From contig JBBQWZ010000032.1 of the NCBI GenBank assembly GCA_038210135.1, positions 16,303-80,302 on the forward strand: DNA of 64,000 nucleotides. The letters run 5' to 3'. Made by a program: the position numbers and the translations under genes. The notes beneath the pieces were generated by a model that ran no database searches, was not told the DNA's origin, and was given only the letters and a program-made list of their open reading frames with translations. Source of the stretch: JBBQWZ01 sp038210135 (GTDB lineage: Bacteria > Acidobacteriota > Terriglobia > Bryobacterales > Bryobacteraceae). This document shows positions 1-8,361 of this stretch, piece by piece (positions within the stretch are counted from its first letter, which is position 1; each line of letters starts with the position of its first letter).

Positions 1-231
1 GCGCCAACGATCGCGATAGACCAGGTCGTTCCAGTCTGGAATCGCGTTGTTGAGCGGACAGCCGGTGTTGCAGAACGGAACGCCGCAATCCATACAGCGC
101 GCGCCTTGCGTACGAACTTTCTCGGCCGGGAAGTCCTGATAAATTTCGAACCAGTCGTTAATTCGCTCCGTCACCGGACGGCGCGCCGGAAGCTCGCGCG
201 CGTAATCGAGGAAACCGGTCGGCTTACCCAC
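1..231 (-). CDS. gltD: Glutamate synthase small (beta) subunit, N-terminal part only
   Basis: The first 77 codons of GltD; the gene runs off the left edge. GltD takes electrons from NAD(P)H and passes them through FAD and Fe-S clusters to the large subunit, which makes two glutamates from glutamine and 2-oxoglutarate. The visible part has the N-terminal Fe-S cysteine pattern CMDCGVPFCNTGCPLNN (about residues 46-62), typical of the family. The chosen start is a GTG that overlaps the end of gltB by 8 bp, with GAGGAGG just upstream inside gltB. This suggests translational coupling and equal amounts of the two subunits. Confidence 0.9.
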   Translation of the reverse strand, partial: MGKPTGFLDYARELPARRPVTERINDWFEIYQDFPAEKVRTQGARCMDCGVPFCNTGCPLNNAIPDWNDLVYRDRWR

Positions 232-3200
232 GCACCACCTCCTCGCGCCCCCGCGTGGTCACCGCCGGTATGGGCACGGCCGCCGGTTTCTTGATTCCCA
301 TCACCCGCTGTAATTCATGCGGAAAAACCTTCAGGAACTTCTCGCGCATCGTTCCCCAGTTCTCTAGGATCCATGACCCGCGCGGCGATTGCGTCAGTTC
401 GACATGCCGCTCGATCAGCGCGCGGACCGCTGCTTCGTCCGTCGCATCCGACATCGGCGTCAAGTCCACGCTCTGCCGGTTGCACGTCGTCTTCGCGAAC
501 TCGCCCGTCTCGTCGAGAACGAACGCGAGTCCGCCGGTCATCCCGGCGGCGAAGTTGCGGCCCGTTCGTCCCAGCACCACCACCAGCCCTTTGGTCATGT
601 ACTCGCAGCCATGATCGCCAACGCCCTCGACCACCGTCGTCGCGCCCGAATTCCGCACGGCGAATCGCTCGCCGGCTACTCCGTTGAAGTACGCGTCGCC
701 CGAGGTAGCGCCATACAGAGCGACGTTGCCGATCAGAATATTCTCCTCCGGTGCGAACGTCGAAACGCGCGGCGGATACACGATCAGGCGTCCGCCGGAC
801 AAGCCTTTTCCGACGTAATCGTTGGCGTCGCCATCGAGCGTCAGCGTTACTCCGCGCGCTAGAAATGCACCGAAGCTCTGCCCTGCGGAGCCGGTGAAAT
901 GGAATCGAATGGTGTCGGGCGCAAGTCCTTCGCTTCCGTGTTTGCGCGCAATTTCACCCGAAAGCATTGCGCCTACTGTTCGATGAACATTGCGAATCGG
1001 CAGGCGGATGTCGATATTCTCACCGCGCTCGATCGCGCCTTTCGCGTGGGAAATCAGTTTGTAATCCAGCGCCTCGCTGAGGCCGTGGTCCTGCGGGATC
1101 GTGCATCGCCGCGATACGCGCCCCGGTACCGGCGGATCGAATAGGATCGCCGAGAAATCGAGTCCGCGCGCCTTCCAATGCTCCACCGCCTTCCGCATCA
1201 TCAGCCGATCCACGCGCCCGACCATATCTTCCATGCGCCGGAATCCCAGTTGCGCCATCAGCATCCGCACTTCTTCCGCGATGAAGAAGAAGAACTGAAT
1301 GACGTGCTCCGGCTGACCCGTAAACTTCTTGCGCAATTCCGGATCCTGCGTCGCGATGCCCACCGGACAGGTATTCAGATGGCACTTCCGCATCATGATG
1401 CAGCCCAGGGCCACCAGGGGAGCTGTCGAGAATCCGAACTCTTCCGCGCCCAGCAGAGCCGCAATCGCGACGTCGCGTCCGGTTTGCAGCTTGCCATCCG
1501 TCTGGACGCGAATCCTGCTGCGCAAATCGTTCATCACCAGAACCTGCTGCGTTTCGGCCAGTCCCAGTTCCCATGGAATGCCGGCGTGCTTGATCGATGT
1601 CAGCGGCGATGCACCGGTGCCGCCATCGTGGCCGGAAATCAAAACCACATCCGCATGGGCCTTTGCGACACCAGCCGCGACCGTGCCGACGCCGACTTCC
1701 GCCACCAGCTTCACCGAAATCCGGGCCGATGGATTCACATTCTTCAAGTCGTAAATCAGTTGCGCCAAGTCTTCGATTGAATAAATATCGTGATGCGGCG
1801 GTGGTGAAATCAGCGGAACGCCCGGCGTAGAATGCCGCACCCGCGCGATCACGTCATCCACTTTGTGTCCCGGCAGCTGACCGCCTTCGCCGGGCTTCGC
1901 GCCTTGCGCCACTTTAATCTGCAATTCCTCCGCGTTCACCAGGTAGTGCGCCGTCACGCCGAACCGGCCCGACGCCACCTGCTTAATCGCGGACCGCTTC
2001 CAGTCTCCGTTCGCCTCGCGCGGATATCGTGCCTCGTCTTCTCCGCCTTCGCCCGTATTCGAGCGGCCGCCGATGCGGTTCATCGCGATCGCCAGCGTCT
2101 CGTGCGCCTCTTTTGAAATCGACCCGAACGACATCGCGCCGGTCGCAAACCGCTTCACGATTTCGGTCGCCGGTTCCACGTCCGACAGCGGAATCGGCTG
2201 TGCATTCATGCGGAATTCCATCAGGCCGCGCAGCGTCGAGAACTGCTGATTCTGCTCGTCGATGGCCTTCGTATATTCCTGGAACGTAGCAAAGCCGTCT
2301 TCCGCACGGACAGCGTGCTGCAATTTCGACACCGTCGTCGGATTGAACAAATGGAGTTCGCCATTCGCGCGGAAATGATAATTGCCGCCGGTGTCCAGTT
2401 CGGTCGAATACCCGTTCTCCGGCTCGAAGGCGAACGCGTGCTTCATGGCCGCTTCGCGCGCCAGTACATCCAGGCCAACGCCTTCAATTCGCGAGGGCGT
2501 GCCGGTGAAATATTTCTCGACGATCCCCTTGTTCAAACCAATCGCTTCGAAAATCTGCGCGCCGCGGTAGCTCTGCAGCGTCGAAATGCCCATCTTCGAG
2601 AAAACTTTGAGCAGTCCTTTGTTGACGGCTTTCTTGTAGTTTTTAAGGGCCGTTTCAAACGTCGCGCCCGGCGGAAGCAGGCCACGCTGCTCGAACTGTT
2701 CCAGCGTTTCGATCGCCAGATACGGATTGATTGCACTCGCGCCGTACCCGATCAGCAGCGCGTAGTGCATCACTTCGCGCGGCTCGCCGGATTCGATAAT
2801 TAACGCGACTTGTGTACGCGTCTCCTCGCGAACCAGATGATTGTGTACCGCCGCCAAGGCCAACAGCGACGGAATCGGCGCGTAATTTTTATCCACTCCA
2901 CGGTCCGACAAAATCAATAGCCGATAGCCCGATTGGATCGCCAGCGAAGCCTGCCGGCATAAATTATCGAGGGCGAACTCCAACCCTTGTGCGCCGCCGG
3001 CAACCGGGAAGAGCATCGGCAGCGTCGTCGCCAGGAAATCGCCCCACGATACACGTCGCAGCTTTTCCAAATCCAGGTTCGTCAGAATCGGATGCGTCAA
3101 TTTCAGCGTATGGCAGTGCTGCGCCGTCTCCGCCAGGATGTTGCGCTCCGTGCCGATGTAGCTCGTCAGCGACATCACCAGTTCTTCGCGAATCGGATCG

Positions 3201-4846
3201 ATCGCCGGATTGGTCACTTGCGCGAACAGCTGTTTGAAGTAGTGGAACAGCGGCTGCGGCTTGTCGGACAAACACGCGAGCGGCGTATCCGTTCCCATCG
3301 AACCGATTGGCTCTTCGCCCGCCGCCGCCATGGGACCGAGGATCATCTTCAGATCCTCTTCCGTGTAGCCGAAGGCGCGCTGCCGCATGGTGATCGTCGA
3401 TTGATCGCTCGCATACACGCGCGGCGGATCCGGCAGCGCATCCAAGTGGATTTGCTGTTCGGCCAGCCACTCCGCATACGGTTGCCGCGCGGCTAATTTC
3501 GACTTCAATTCCTCGTCCGGAATGATGCGGCCAGCCTCGGTATCGCACAGCAGCATGCGGCCCGGTTGCAGGCGGCCTTTGAACGTAATCTCCTCGGGCT
3601 TGATCGGCAGTACGCCGGTTTCGGACGCGAGAATCAATTGACCGCCCGTCGTAATCACGTATCGCGCCGGACGCAGTCCGTTGCGATCGAGCGTCGCACC
3701 GATCAGTCGCCCGTCCGTGAACGCTACCGCCGCCGGGCCGTCCCAAGGCTCCATCAGCGACGCGTGATATTCGTAGAAGGCCTTCTTGTCCTTCGGCATC
3801 GCGTCGTCCGCGTCCCATGCCTCGGGAATTAACATCGCCATGACGTGCGGCAATTCGCGGCCCGCCAAGGTCAACAATTCGACTGCGTTATCGAGTGACG
3901 CCGTGTCGGAATTTCCCGGCGAAATCACCGGATAGAGCTTCTTCAAGTCCGCGCCGAACAAGTCGGATTCGAGCACGCTCTGCCTCGCGTGCATCCACGC
4001 CGCATTTCCACGGACCGTATTGATTTCGCCGTTATGGCAGATGTTGCGATACGGGTGCGCCAGTTGCCAGGTCGGAAACGTGTTGGTCGAAAAACGCTGA
4101 TGGACCAGGCACAGCGCGCTCTCCGTATCCGGATCCTTCAACTCCCCATAAAACTCCGGAATCTGCGGAGCCAGCAGCAGACCTTTATAAATGATTGTCC
4201 GCGTGGAGAGCGACGGAATATAGAAGAAACTCTTGTCGCGGATGTTCGATGCCGCCATCTCGTTCTCCGCCCGCTTGCGGACCACGAACAGCTTCCGCTC
4301 CAGCGCATCCTGTGTCATACCGGACGCGCCGCGGATGAAAATTTGCTCGATGTATGGCTGCGATGCCCGAGCCTGCCGCCCTATCGCATCCGAATTGATC
4401 GGCGTATCGCGCCAGCCCAAAACCGTCAGGCCTTCTTCGCGGGTGATCCTCTCGAGAATTCCCTCAACCAGAAGGCGCTGCTGCATCTCCACCGGCAGAA
4501 ACACCATGCCGACGCCATATTGCCCCGGTTCCGGCAGCGTGAAGCCGGACGAGGCCTCGCCCGGACGGCCCGATCCCATTCCCCCCGCGCCAGGCAAAGC
4601 ACATTGCTTCGCGAAAAATTTATGTGGAATCTGGATCAGGATTCCGGCGCCATCACCCGTCTCGGGATCGCAGCCGCAGGCTCCGCGGTGCGCCAGATTG
4701 ACCAGGATTTCTAGACCCTTCTTTATGATTTCGTGGGACTTACTGCCGTTAATGTTGGCGACGAGACCTAAGCCGCAGGCGTCGTGCTCGGTCGAAGGGT
4801 GATATAGGCCGACAGGGCCGGAAGGGGCGACGGGGAAGCCATCCAT
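224..4846 (-). CDS. gltB: Glutamate synthase large (alpha) subunit
   Basis: A 1540-residue full-length GOGAT alpha subunit, the normal size. It hydrolyses glutamine at an N-terminal class II amidotransferase site and channels ammonia to an FMN/3Fe-4S synthase site, where 2-oxoglutarate becomes glutamate. The nucleophile is probably Cys24 in HDACGLG, so the first 23 residues would be a cleaved propeptide. The 3Fe-4S ligands are in CIMMRKCHLNTC at about residues 1147-1158, followed by CPVG-like family sequence. The C-terminus has the glycine-rich beta-helix repeats (for example GAFLARGVTLTLDGDANDYV). It forms an operon with gltD. No clear Shine-Dalgarno sequence precedes the ATG; the leader instead holds several inverted repeats. 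Confidence 0.97.
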   Translation of the reverse strand: MDGFPVAPSGPVGLYHPSTEHDACGLGLVANINGSKSHEIIKKGLEILVNLAHRGACGCDPETGDGAGILIQIPHKFFAKQCALPGAGGMGSGRPGEASSGFTLPEPGQYGVGMVFLPVEMQQRLLVEGILERITREEGLTVLGWRDTPINSDAIGRQARASQPYIEQIFIRGASGMTQDALERKLFVVRKRAENEMAASNIRDKSFFYIPSLSTRTIIYKGLLLAPQIPEFYGELKDPDTESALCLVHQRFSTNTFPTWQLAHPYRNICHNGEINTVRGNAAWMHARQSVLESDLFGADLKKLYPVISPGNSDTASLDNAVELLTLAGRELPHVMAMLIPEAWDADDAMPKDKKAFYEYHASLMEPWDGPAAVAFTDGRLIGATLDRNGLRPARYVITTGGQLILASETGVLPIKPEEITFKGRLQPGRMLLCDTEAGRIIPDEELKSKLAARQPYAEWLAEQQIHLDALPDPPRVYASDQSTITMRQRAFGYTEEDLKMILGPMAAAGEEPIGSMGTDTPLACLSDKPQPLFHYFKQLFAQVTNPAIDPIREELVMSLTSYIGTERNILAETAQHCHTLKLTHPILTNLDLEKLRRVSWGDFLATTLPMLFPVAGGAQGLEFALDNLCRQASLAIQSGYRLLILSDRGVDKNYAPIPSLLALAAVHNHLVREETRTQVALIIESGEPREVMHYALLIGYGASAINPYLAIETLEQFEQRGLLPPGATFETALKNYKKAVNKGLLKVFSKMGISTLQSYRGAQIFEAIGLNKGIVEKYFTGTPSRIEGVGLDVLAREAAMKHAFAFEPENGYSTELDTGGNYHFRANGELHLFNPTTVSKLQHAVRAEDGFATFQEYTKAIDEQNQQFSTLRGLMEFRMNAQPIPLSDVEPATEIVKRFATGAMSFGSISKEAHETLAIAMNRIGGRSNTGEGGEDEARYPREANGDWKRSAIKQVASGRFGVTAHYLVNAEELQIKVAQGAKPGEGGQLPGHKVDDVIARVRHSTPGVPLISPPPHHDIYSIEDLAQLIYDLKNVNPSARISVKLVAEVGVGTVAAGVAKAHADVVLISGHDGGTGASPLTSIKHAGIPWELGLAETQQVLVMNDLRSRIRVQTDGKLQTGRDVAIAALLGAEEFGFSTAPLVALGCIMMRKCHLNTCPVGIATQDPELRKKFTGQPEHVIQFFFFIAEEVRMLMAQLGFRRMEDMVGRVDRLMMRKAVEHWKARGLDFSAILFDPPVPGRVSRRCTIPQDHGLSEALDYKLISHAKGAIERGENIDIRLPIRNVHRTVGAMLSGEIARKHGSEGLAPDTIRFHFTGSAGQSFGAFLARGVTLTLDGDANDYVGKGLSGGRLIVYPPRVSTFAPEENILIGNVALYGATSGDAYFNGVAGERFAVRNSGATTVVEGVGDHGCEYMTKGLVVVLGRTGRNFAAGMTGGLAFVLDETGEFAKTTCNRQSVDLTPMSDATDEAAVRALIERHVELTQSPRGSWILENWGTMREKFLKVFPHELQRVMGIKKPAAVPIPAVTTRGREEVVRG

Positions 4847-4847
4847 G

Positions 4848-4901
4848 ATTGACTGTAGCGAATCCTGAAGTATTAGTCAATACGAACACAAAGATCGCTA
4901 C
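4848..4901. promoter_or_regulatory. Cluster of inverted repeats in the gltB leader
   Basis: Immediately upstream of the gltB ATG are three short perfect inverted repeats: ATTGACT (4848-4854) with AGTCAAT (4875-4881), GTAGCG (4855-4860) with CGCTAC (4896-4901), and GTATT (4870-4874) with AATAC (4879-4883). The first two interleave, so as RNA they would be mutually exclusive. They may be an operator or a leader structure for nitrogen control. No experimental or family evidence links them to a known regulator. Confidence 0.3.
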
Positions 4902-5042
4902 TATCCGTAACGCTAATGTTATATCCGCTCGTAGTGGACCTTTCGCGCTCCCGACCCTCAGCTGCAAAGTAAGGCAAAATCCAGCGCCTACTTCTTATTA
5001 TTCCAAAAGAAATCGGCTGCGCTTTCGCCCTAGAGTGAAGAA

Positions 5043-5510
5043 ATGTCACTGGCTGCTTCGTTTCAAATTCTCAGCACGCGGCTTCTGCCAATGCTGCTGC
5101 TTGCACTACCCGGACTCGCCGAGGCTGTACCGAGCACCGAAAACGTAAGCTTCGGCTTTCTGCAGCAAGGCGGCGACCCGGCCTCTTCGATTCTGCTAAC
5201 TACCCTTGAAAATGGCCTGCTCGGATGGAGCCCCGTGGAATCCCGTACGCCGCCGGAGTTGGCCACGTTCGGATATTGGACGGGCGACGTCTCGGAAATC
5301 GGAACCCAGCTCGACCGCGGCTCGAACGGAAGCATGCTCAGCTATTCCCTGTCGCAAGCGGGCGGCGAAGTAGCAACAGTGATCTACCCCGATGCGATCG
5401 CGAGATTCACCGGGCGCGAGACCGGCGTATACGCAGGCCGGCTCCGCGAGGCTTTCGGGTCCCAAGCCCAACCCGCCGATTCGGATATCCTGCCCGTATT
5501 CCGGCCGTGA
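5043..5510 (+). CDS. Exported protein of unknown function
   Basis: 155 residues. The N-terminus looks like a signal peptide: a hydrophobic stretch, LLPMLLLALPG, followed by an AEA-like cleavage site near residue 28. The mature part is rich in Ser, Gly and Thr, with no cysteine pattern or motif that I recognise. It is divergent from gltB. The next gene has its own promoter, so this gene is probably transcribed alone. Codon use matches the surroundings, which supports a real gene, but no family was recognised. Confidence 0.6.
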   Translation: MSLAASFQILSTRLLPMLLLALPGLAEAVPSTENVSFGFLQQGGDPASSILLTTLENGLLGWSPVESRTPPELATFGYWTGDVSEIGTQLDRGSNGSMLSYSLSQAGGEVATVIYPDAIARFTGRETGVYAGRLREAFGSQAQPADSDILPVFRP

Positions 5511-5555
5511 GTTCACCCAGCCGTGCGGAATTCCGCCGTTCCTCTCGAAGGGGCC

Positions 5556-5583
5556 TTGACACAAATCGCGGGATGCTTACAAT
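5556..5583 (+). promoter_or_regulatory. Sigma-70-type promoter for the small Cys protein
   Basis: A consensus -35 TTGACA (5556-5561) and a near-consensus -10 TACAAT (5578-5583) are separated by 16 bp. Transcription would start near 5590, about 13 nt before the ATG at 5603. This is the clearest housekeeping promoter in the window. Confidence 0.7.
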
Positions 5584-5602
5584 TAGAGAAGTCTTGGTCT
5601 CT

Positions 5603-5767
5603 ATGCCATTCTGTGAGCACAAGCGGACAGAAATCATGGCGCGCCGCGACGGGGTCGACTACGTGCGCTGCCTGGATTGTGATTCGGTCTTCGAAGCGGA
5701 GGATCTCGAACAGGTCTCCGTATACGACGACGGCGAAGAGCCGCAACAAACGCCCGCGGGACGGTAG
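5603..5767 (+). CDS. Small Cys-containing protein, possible zinc knuckle
   Basis: 54 residues beginning MPFCEHKR. Cys4 and His6 are followed 17 residues later by CLDC (Cys23, Cys26), a spacing that could bind one zinc ion. The C-terminal half is strongly acidic (EAEDLEQ, DDGEE). An upstream in-frame ATG at 5573 would add ten residues but lies inside the promoter, so 5603 is preferred. The strong promoter immediately upstream supports expression. Function unknown; it lies just before the yvcK-glmU pair. Confidence 0.65.
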   Translation: MPFCEHKRTEIMARRDGVDYVRCLDCDSVFEAEDLEQVSVYDDGEEPQQTPAGR

Positions 5768-5841
5768 CCTTGTTTATCCGCGCCGTTGCACGCCGTGCAT
5801 CGTTAGCATAAATCAGAAATACTGGGGAGCGGAGGCTCGAA

Positions 5842-6888
5842 CTGACACCACTGCGAATCGTGGCGATCGGCGGAGGGACAGGTTTGTCTACCCTGCTGAA
5901 CGGATTGAAGCGCTACGCTCGCATCGGCGATCAGAGCGAGGGCGAAGCTCCGGTTCAAATCACCGCCGTCGTTACGGTGACCGACGACGGCGGCAGTTCC
6001 GGCCGCTTACGCCGCGAGTTCTCGGTCCTGCCGCCGGGTGATATCCGCAACTGCATGGTTGCGCTTTCGGGCGACGAGACTTTAATGGCGAAGCTGTTCC
6101 AATACCGATTCTCGAGCGGTTCGGGTCTCAAAGGACACAGCTTCGGCAACCTTTTTCTCACGGCCCTGACCCACCTGACCGGCGACTTTGCGCAGGCCGT
6201 ATCACTTTCCTCGGAGGTTCTGGCGAGCCTTGGACGCATCTATCCTTCGACTTCGGCGAATGTAACGCTCGAAGCGCTGCTCGCCAACGGAAAGCGGGTG
6301 CAGGGCGAAACCCGCATCAGCCGCAGCCGCTCGCGCATCGAACGCGTCTCCCTGAAGCCCGGGCGGTGCAAACCCCTCCCTGAAACCCTCGACGCGATCG
6401 CACACGCCGACCTCATTACGTTCGGACCCGGATCGCTATTCACCAGCGTGATCCCGAATCTGCTGGTCAGTGGAATCCCGGAAGCGATCCGCAACTCCGC
6501 CGCGCATAAAGTTTATTTCTCGAACCTGATGTGGCAGCCCGGCGAGACGACGCAATTTACGGCGTCCGACCATGTCCGCGCCCTGTATGCGCACGCCAAG
6601 TCGGAATTCCTCGATAGCTGCGTCGTGAATACGCGGCCCATCTCCGCCGCGTTGCTTCGCGGATATGCCGCACAGGGCGCGCGTCCGGTGGACAACGATA
6701 TCGATACGCTCGAACGGATGGGCTTAAAAGTCATCGGCGCGGACCTGCTCCGTCGCGCGATCAAAGCACGGCACGATCCGAGCGTGGCGGCCGCCATCGC
6801 GATTGAGCTCGCGCAGGCAAGCCGCCGGCGGAAGCGCCAAAGCGATTCGCGGGCCGTCCGCAAACAATCCAAGTCCTATAAATCATGA
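5842..6888 (+). CDS. YvcK/CofD-like gluconeogenesis factor, probably CTG-initiated
   Basis: 348 residues. YvcK-family proteins bind UDP-GlcNAc-type nucleotide sugars and are needed for cell-wall homeostasis on gluconeogenic carbon sources. The Rossmann loop AIGGGTGLSTLLNGLK is at the N-terminus; TDDGGSSGRLR and LPPGDIRNCMVAL are further family motifs, and GPGSLFTSVIPNLLV is the later conserved loop. The first ordinary start, GTG 5860, would remove the first beta-strand. The in-frame CTG at 5842 gives MTPLRIVAIGGG and sits 6 nt after GGAGG (5831-5835), so I take it as the start. The stop overlaps the glmU ATG by 4 bp (ATGA). Pairing with glmU, which makes UDP-GlcNAc, fits the ligand. Confidence 0.88.
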   Translation: MTPLRIVAIGGGTGLSTLLNGLKRYARIGDQSEGEAPVQITAVVTVTDDGGSSGRLRREFSVLPPGDIRNCMVALSGDETLMAKLFQYRFSSGSGLKGHSFGNLFLTALTHLTGDFAQAVSLSSEVLASLGRIYPSTSANVTLEALLANGKRVQGETRISRSRSRIERVSLKPGRCKPLPETLDAIAHADLITFGPGSLFTSVIPNLLVSGIPEAIRNSAAHKVYFSNLMWQPGETTQFTASDHVRALYAHAKSEFLDSCVVNTRPISAALLRGYAAQGARPVDNDIDTLERMGLKVIGADLLRRAIKARHDPSVAAAIAIELAQASRRRKRQSDSRAVRKQSKSYKS

Positions 6889-8270
6889 ACGTCTCCATTG
6901 TGATTCTCGCCGCGGGCCTCGGCACGCGCATGAAATCGAAACACGCCAAGGTGCTGCATCGCGCCGGTGGCAAGGCCCTCGTAGAACACGTCGTCGATGC
7001 CGCGCTCGAAATCGCCGACCCTTCAAACGTCGTCGTGATTACCGGTCATCAGGCGGAACGCGTCGAGGAATTGCTCGGCGCCCGCAAGATCCGCTTCGCC
7101 CGCCAGACCGAGCAGTTGGGAACCGGCCACGCGGTTCTGATGGCCAAACCCCTGCTCGAAAACCAGCCCGGCCTGGTCGTCGTCCTGTACGGCGATACGC
7201 CGCTGCTTACCGCCGGAACCATTCGCAGCCTGCTCGACGCCCACGCGGCGTCCGCGCGCGCCGCCACGCTGATCGCGACCGAACTCGACGACCCCACTGG
7301 CTACGGCCGCGTTTTGTTGAACGCCGCTGGCGGCGTCACCGGCATCGTGGAGCAAAAGGCTGCGACGCCGGAACAATTGAAGATTCGCCTCGCGAATTCC
7401 GGCATCTATGCCTTCGAAGCGCCGCTGCTGTGGAAGCACCTTTCCGCCATCACGCCGAATGCGGCGTCGGGCGAAATCTATCTCACGGACATGGCCGAGA
7501 TTCTGGACCGCGCGGGGCACACCGTGCGGCCGTTCCAGATCAAGGATCCCAGCGAACTGTTCGGCATCAATACACGCATCGAGCTGAGCCAAGCCGATGC
7601 CCTGCTCCGCGAGCGCAAAGTTCGCGAATTGATGCTCGCCGGAGTCACCATCGAGCAGCCCGAAACCGTAACCATCGACTCTCAGGTCCGCGTCGGCATG
7701 GATTCCATCATCGGGCCGTTCGTGCAACTGCGCGGCGCAACCACGCTCGGTGCGGACTGCATTGTTGGAGCCTGTTCGATTCTCACCAACGCCACCCTCG
7801 CGGACGGCGTAACCGTTGAAGCGTTCACGCTCATTGCGGATTCCGAGGTTGGGGCTGGCGCCGGTATCGGACCCTACGCACGTCTGCGCATGAATACTGA
7901 GATCGGGGCCAAAGCCAAAATCGGCAACTTCGTCGAACTCAAGAAAACCAAATTCGGCATGGAAGCCAAAGCCCAGCATCTTGCTTACCTGGGCGATTCC
8001 GACATCGGCGAAAAAACAAACATCGGCGCCGGAACCATCACCTGCAACTACGATGGAACCGCCAAACATAAAACCAAAATCGGCAGTGGAGCGTTCATCG
8101 GGAGTAACTCGACGCTGGTTGCGCCGATCGAGATCGCGGATCGCGCCTACATCGCCGCCGGGTCCGTGATCACCGATCCCGTGCCAGCCGACGCACTCGC
8201 GCTGGGCCGCGGCCGGCAGGTCATAAAAGAAGGCTGGGCTAAGAAGAAAGCCACCGCCAAGGAAAAATAA
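6885..8270 (+). CDS. glmU: Bifunctional GlcNAc-1-P uridyltransferase / GlcN-1-P acetyltransferase
   Basis: 461 residues, the usual GlmU length. It makes UDP-GlcNAc for peptidoglycan and lipid A in the cytoplasm. The N-terminal pyrophosphorylase domain starts with ILAAGLGTRMKSKHAKVLH and carries LYGDTPLLT. The C-terminal left-handed beta-helix has many hexapeptide repeats and the acetyltransferase signatures GNFVELKK and LGDSDIGEKTNIGAGTITC. The basic tail KEGWAKKKATAKEK is typical. It is translationally coupled to the YvcK-like gene and followed by a strong terminator. Confidence 0.97.
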   Translation: MNVSIVILAAGLGTRMKSKHAKVLHRAGGKALVEHVVDAALEIADPSNVVVITGHQAERVEELLGARKIRFARQTEQLGTGHAVLMAKPLLENQPGLVVVLYGDTPLLTAGTIRSLLDAHAASARAATLIATELDDPTGYGRVLLNAAGGVTGIVEQKAATPEQLKIRLANSGIYAFEAPLLWKHLSAITPNAASGEIYLTDMAEILDRAGHTVRPFQIKDPSELFGINTRIELSQADALLRERKVRELMLAGVTIEQPETVTIDSQVRVGMDSIIGPFVQLRGATTLGADCIVGACSILTNATLADGVTVEAFTLIADSEVGAGAGIGPYARLRMNTEIGAKAKIGNFVELKKTKFGMEAKAQHLAYLGDSDIGEKTNIGAGTITCNYDGTAKHKTKIGSGAFIGSNSTLVAPIEIADRAYIAAGSVITDPVPADALALGRGRQVIKEGWAKKKATAKEK

Positions 8271-8302
8271 CCCAGGTGCAACTGGCTTCCTTCTGCAAAA
8301 TG

Positions 8303-8334
8303 AAAAGCCCCGCCGTTTCGGGACAGGGCTTTTT
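8303..8334. terminator. Rho-independent terminator, usable from both sides
   Basis: AAAAGCCC and GGGCTTTT form the ends of a hairpin, with an A-run on one side and T-run on the other. It lies between convergent glmU and the S9 peptidase gene and can serve both. Confidence 0.75.
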
Positions 8335-8361
8335 ATCGATGCAACCTTCCAGATCGCGGCG

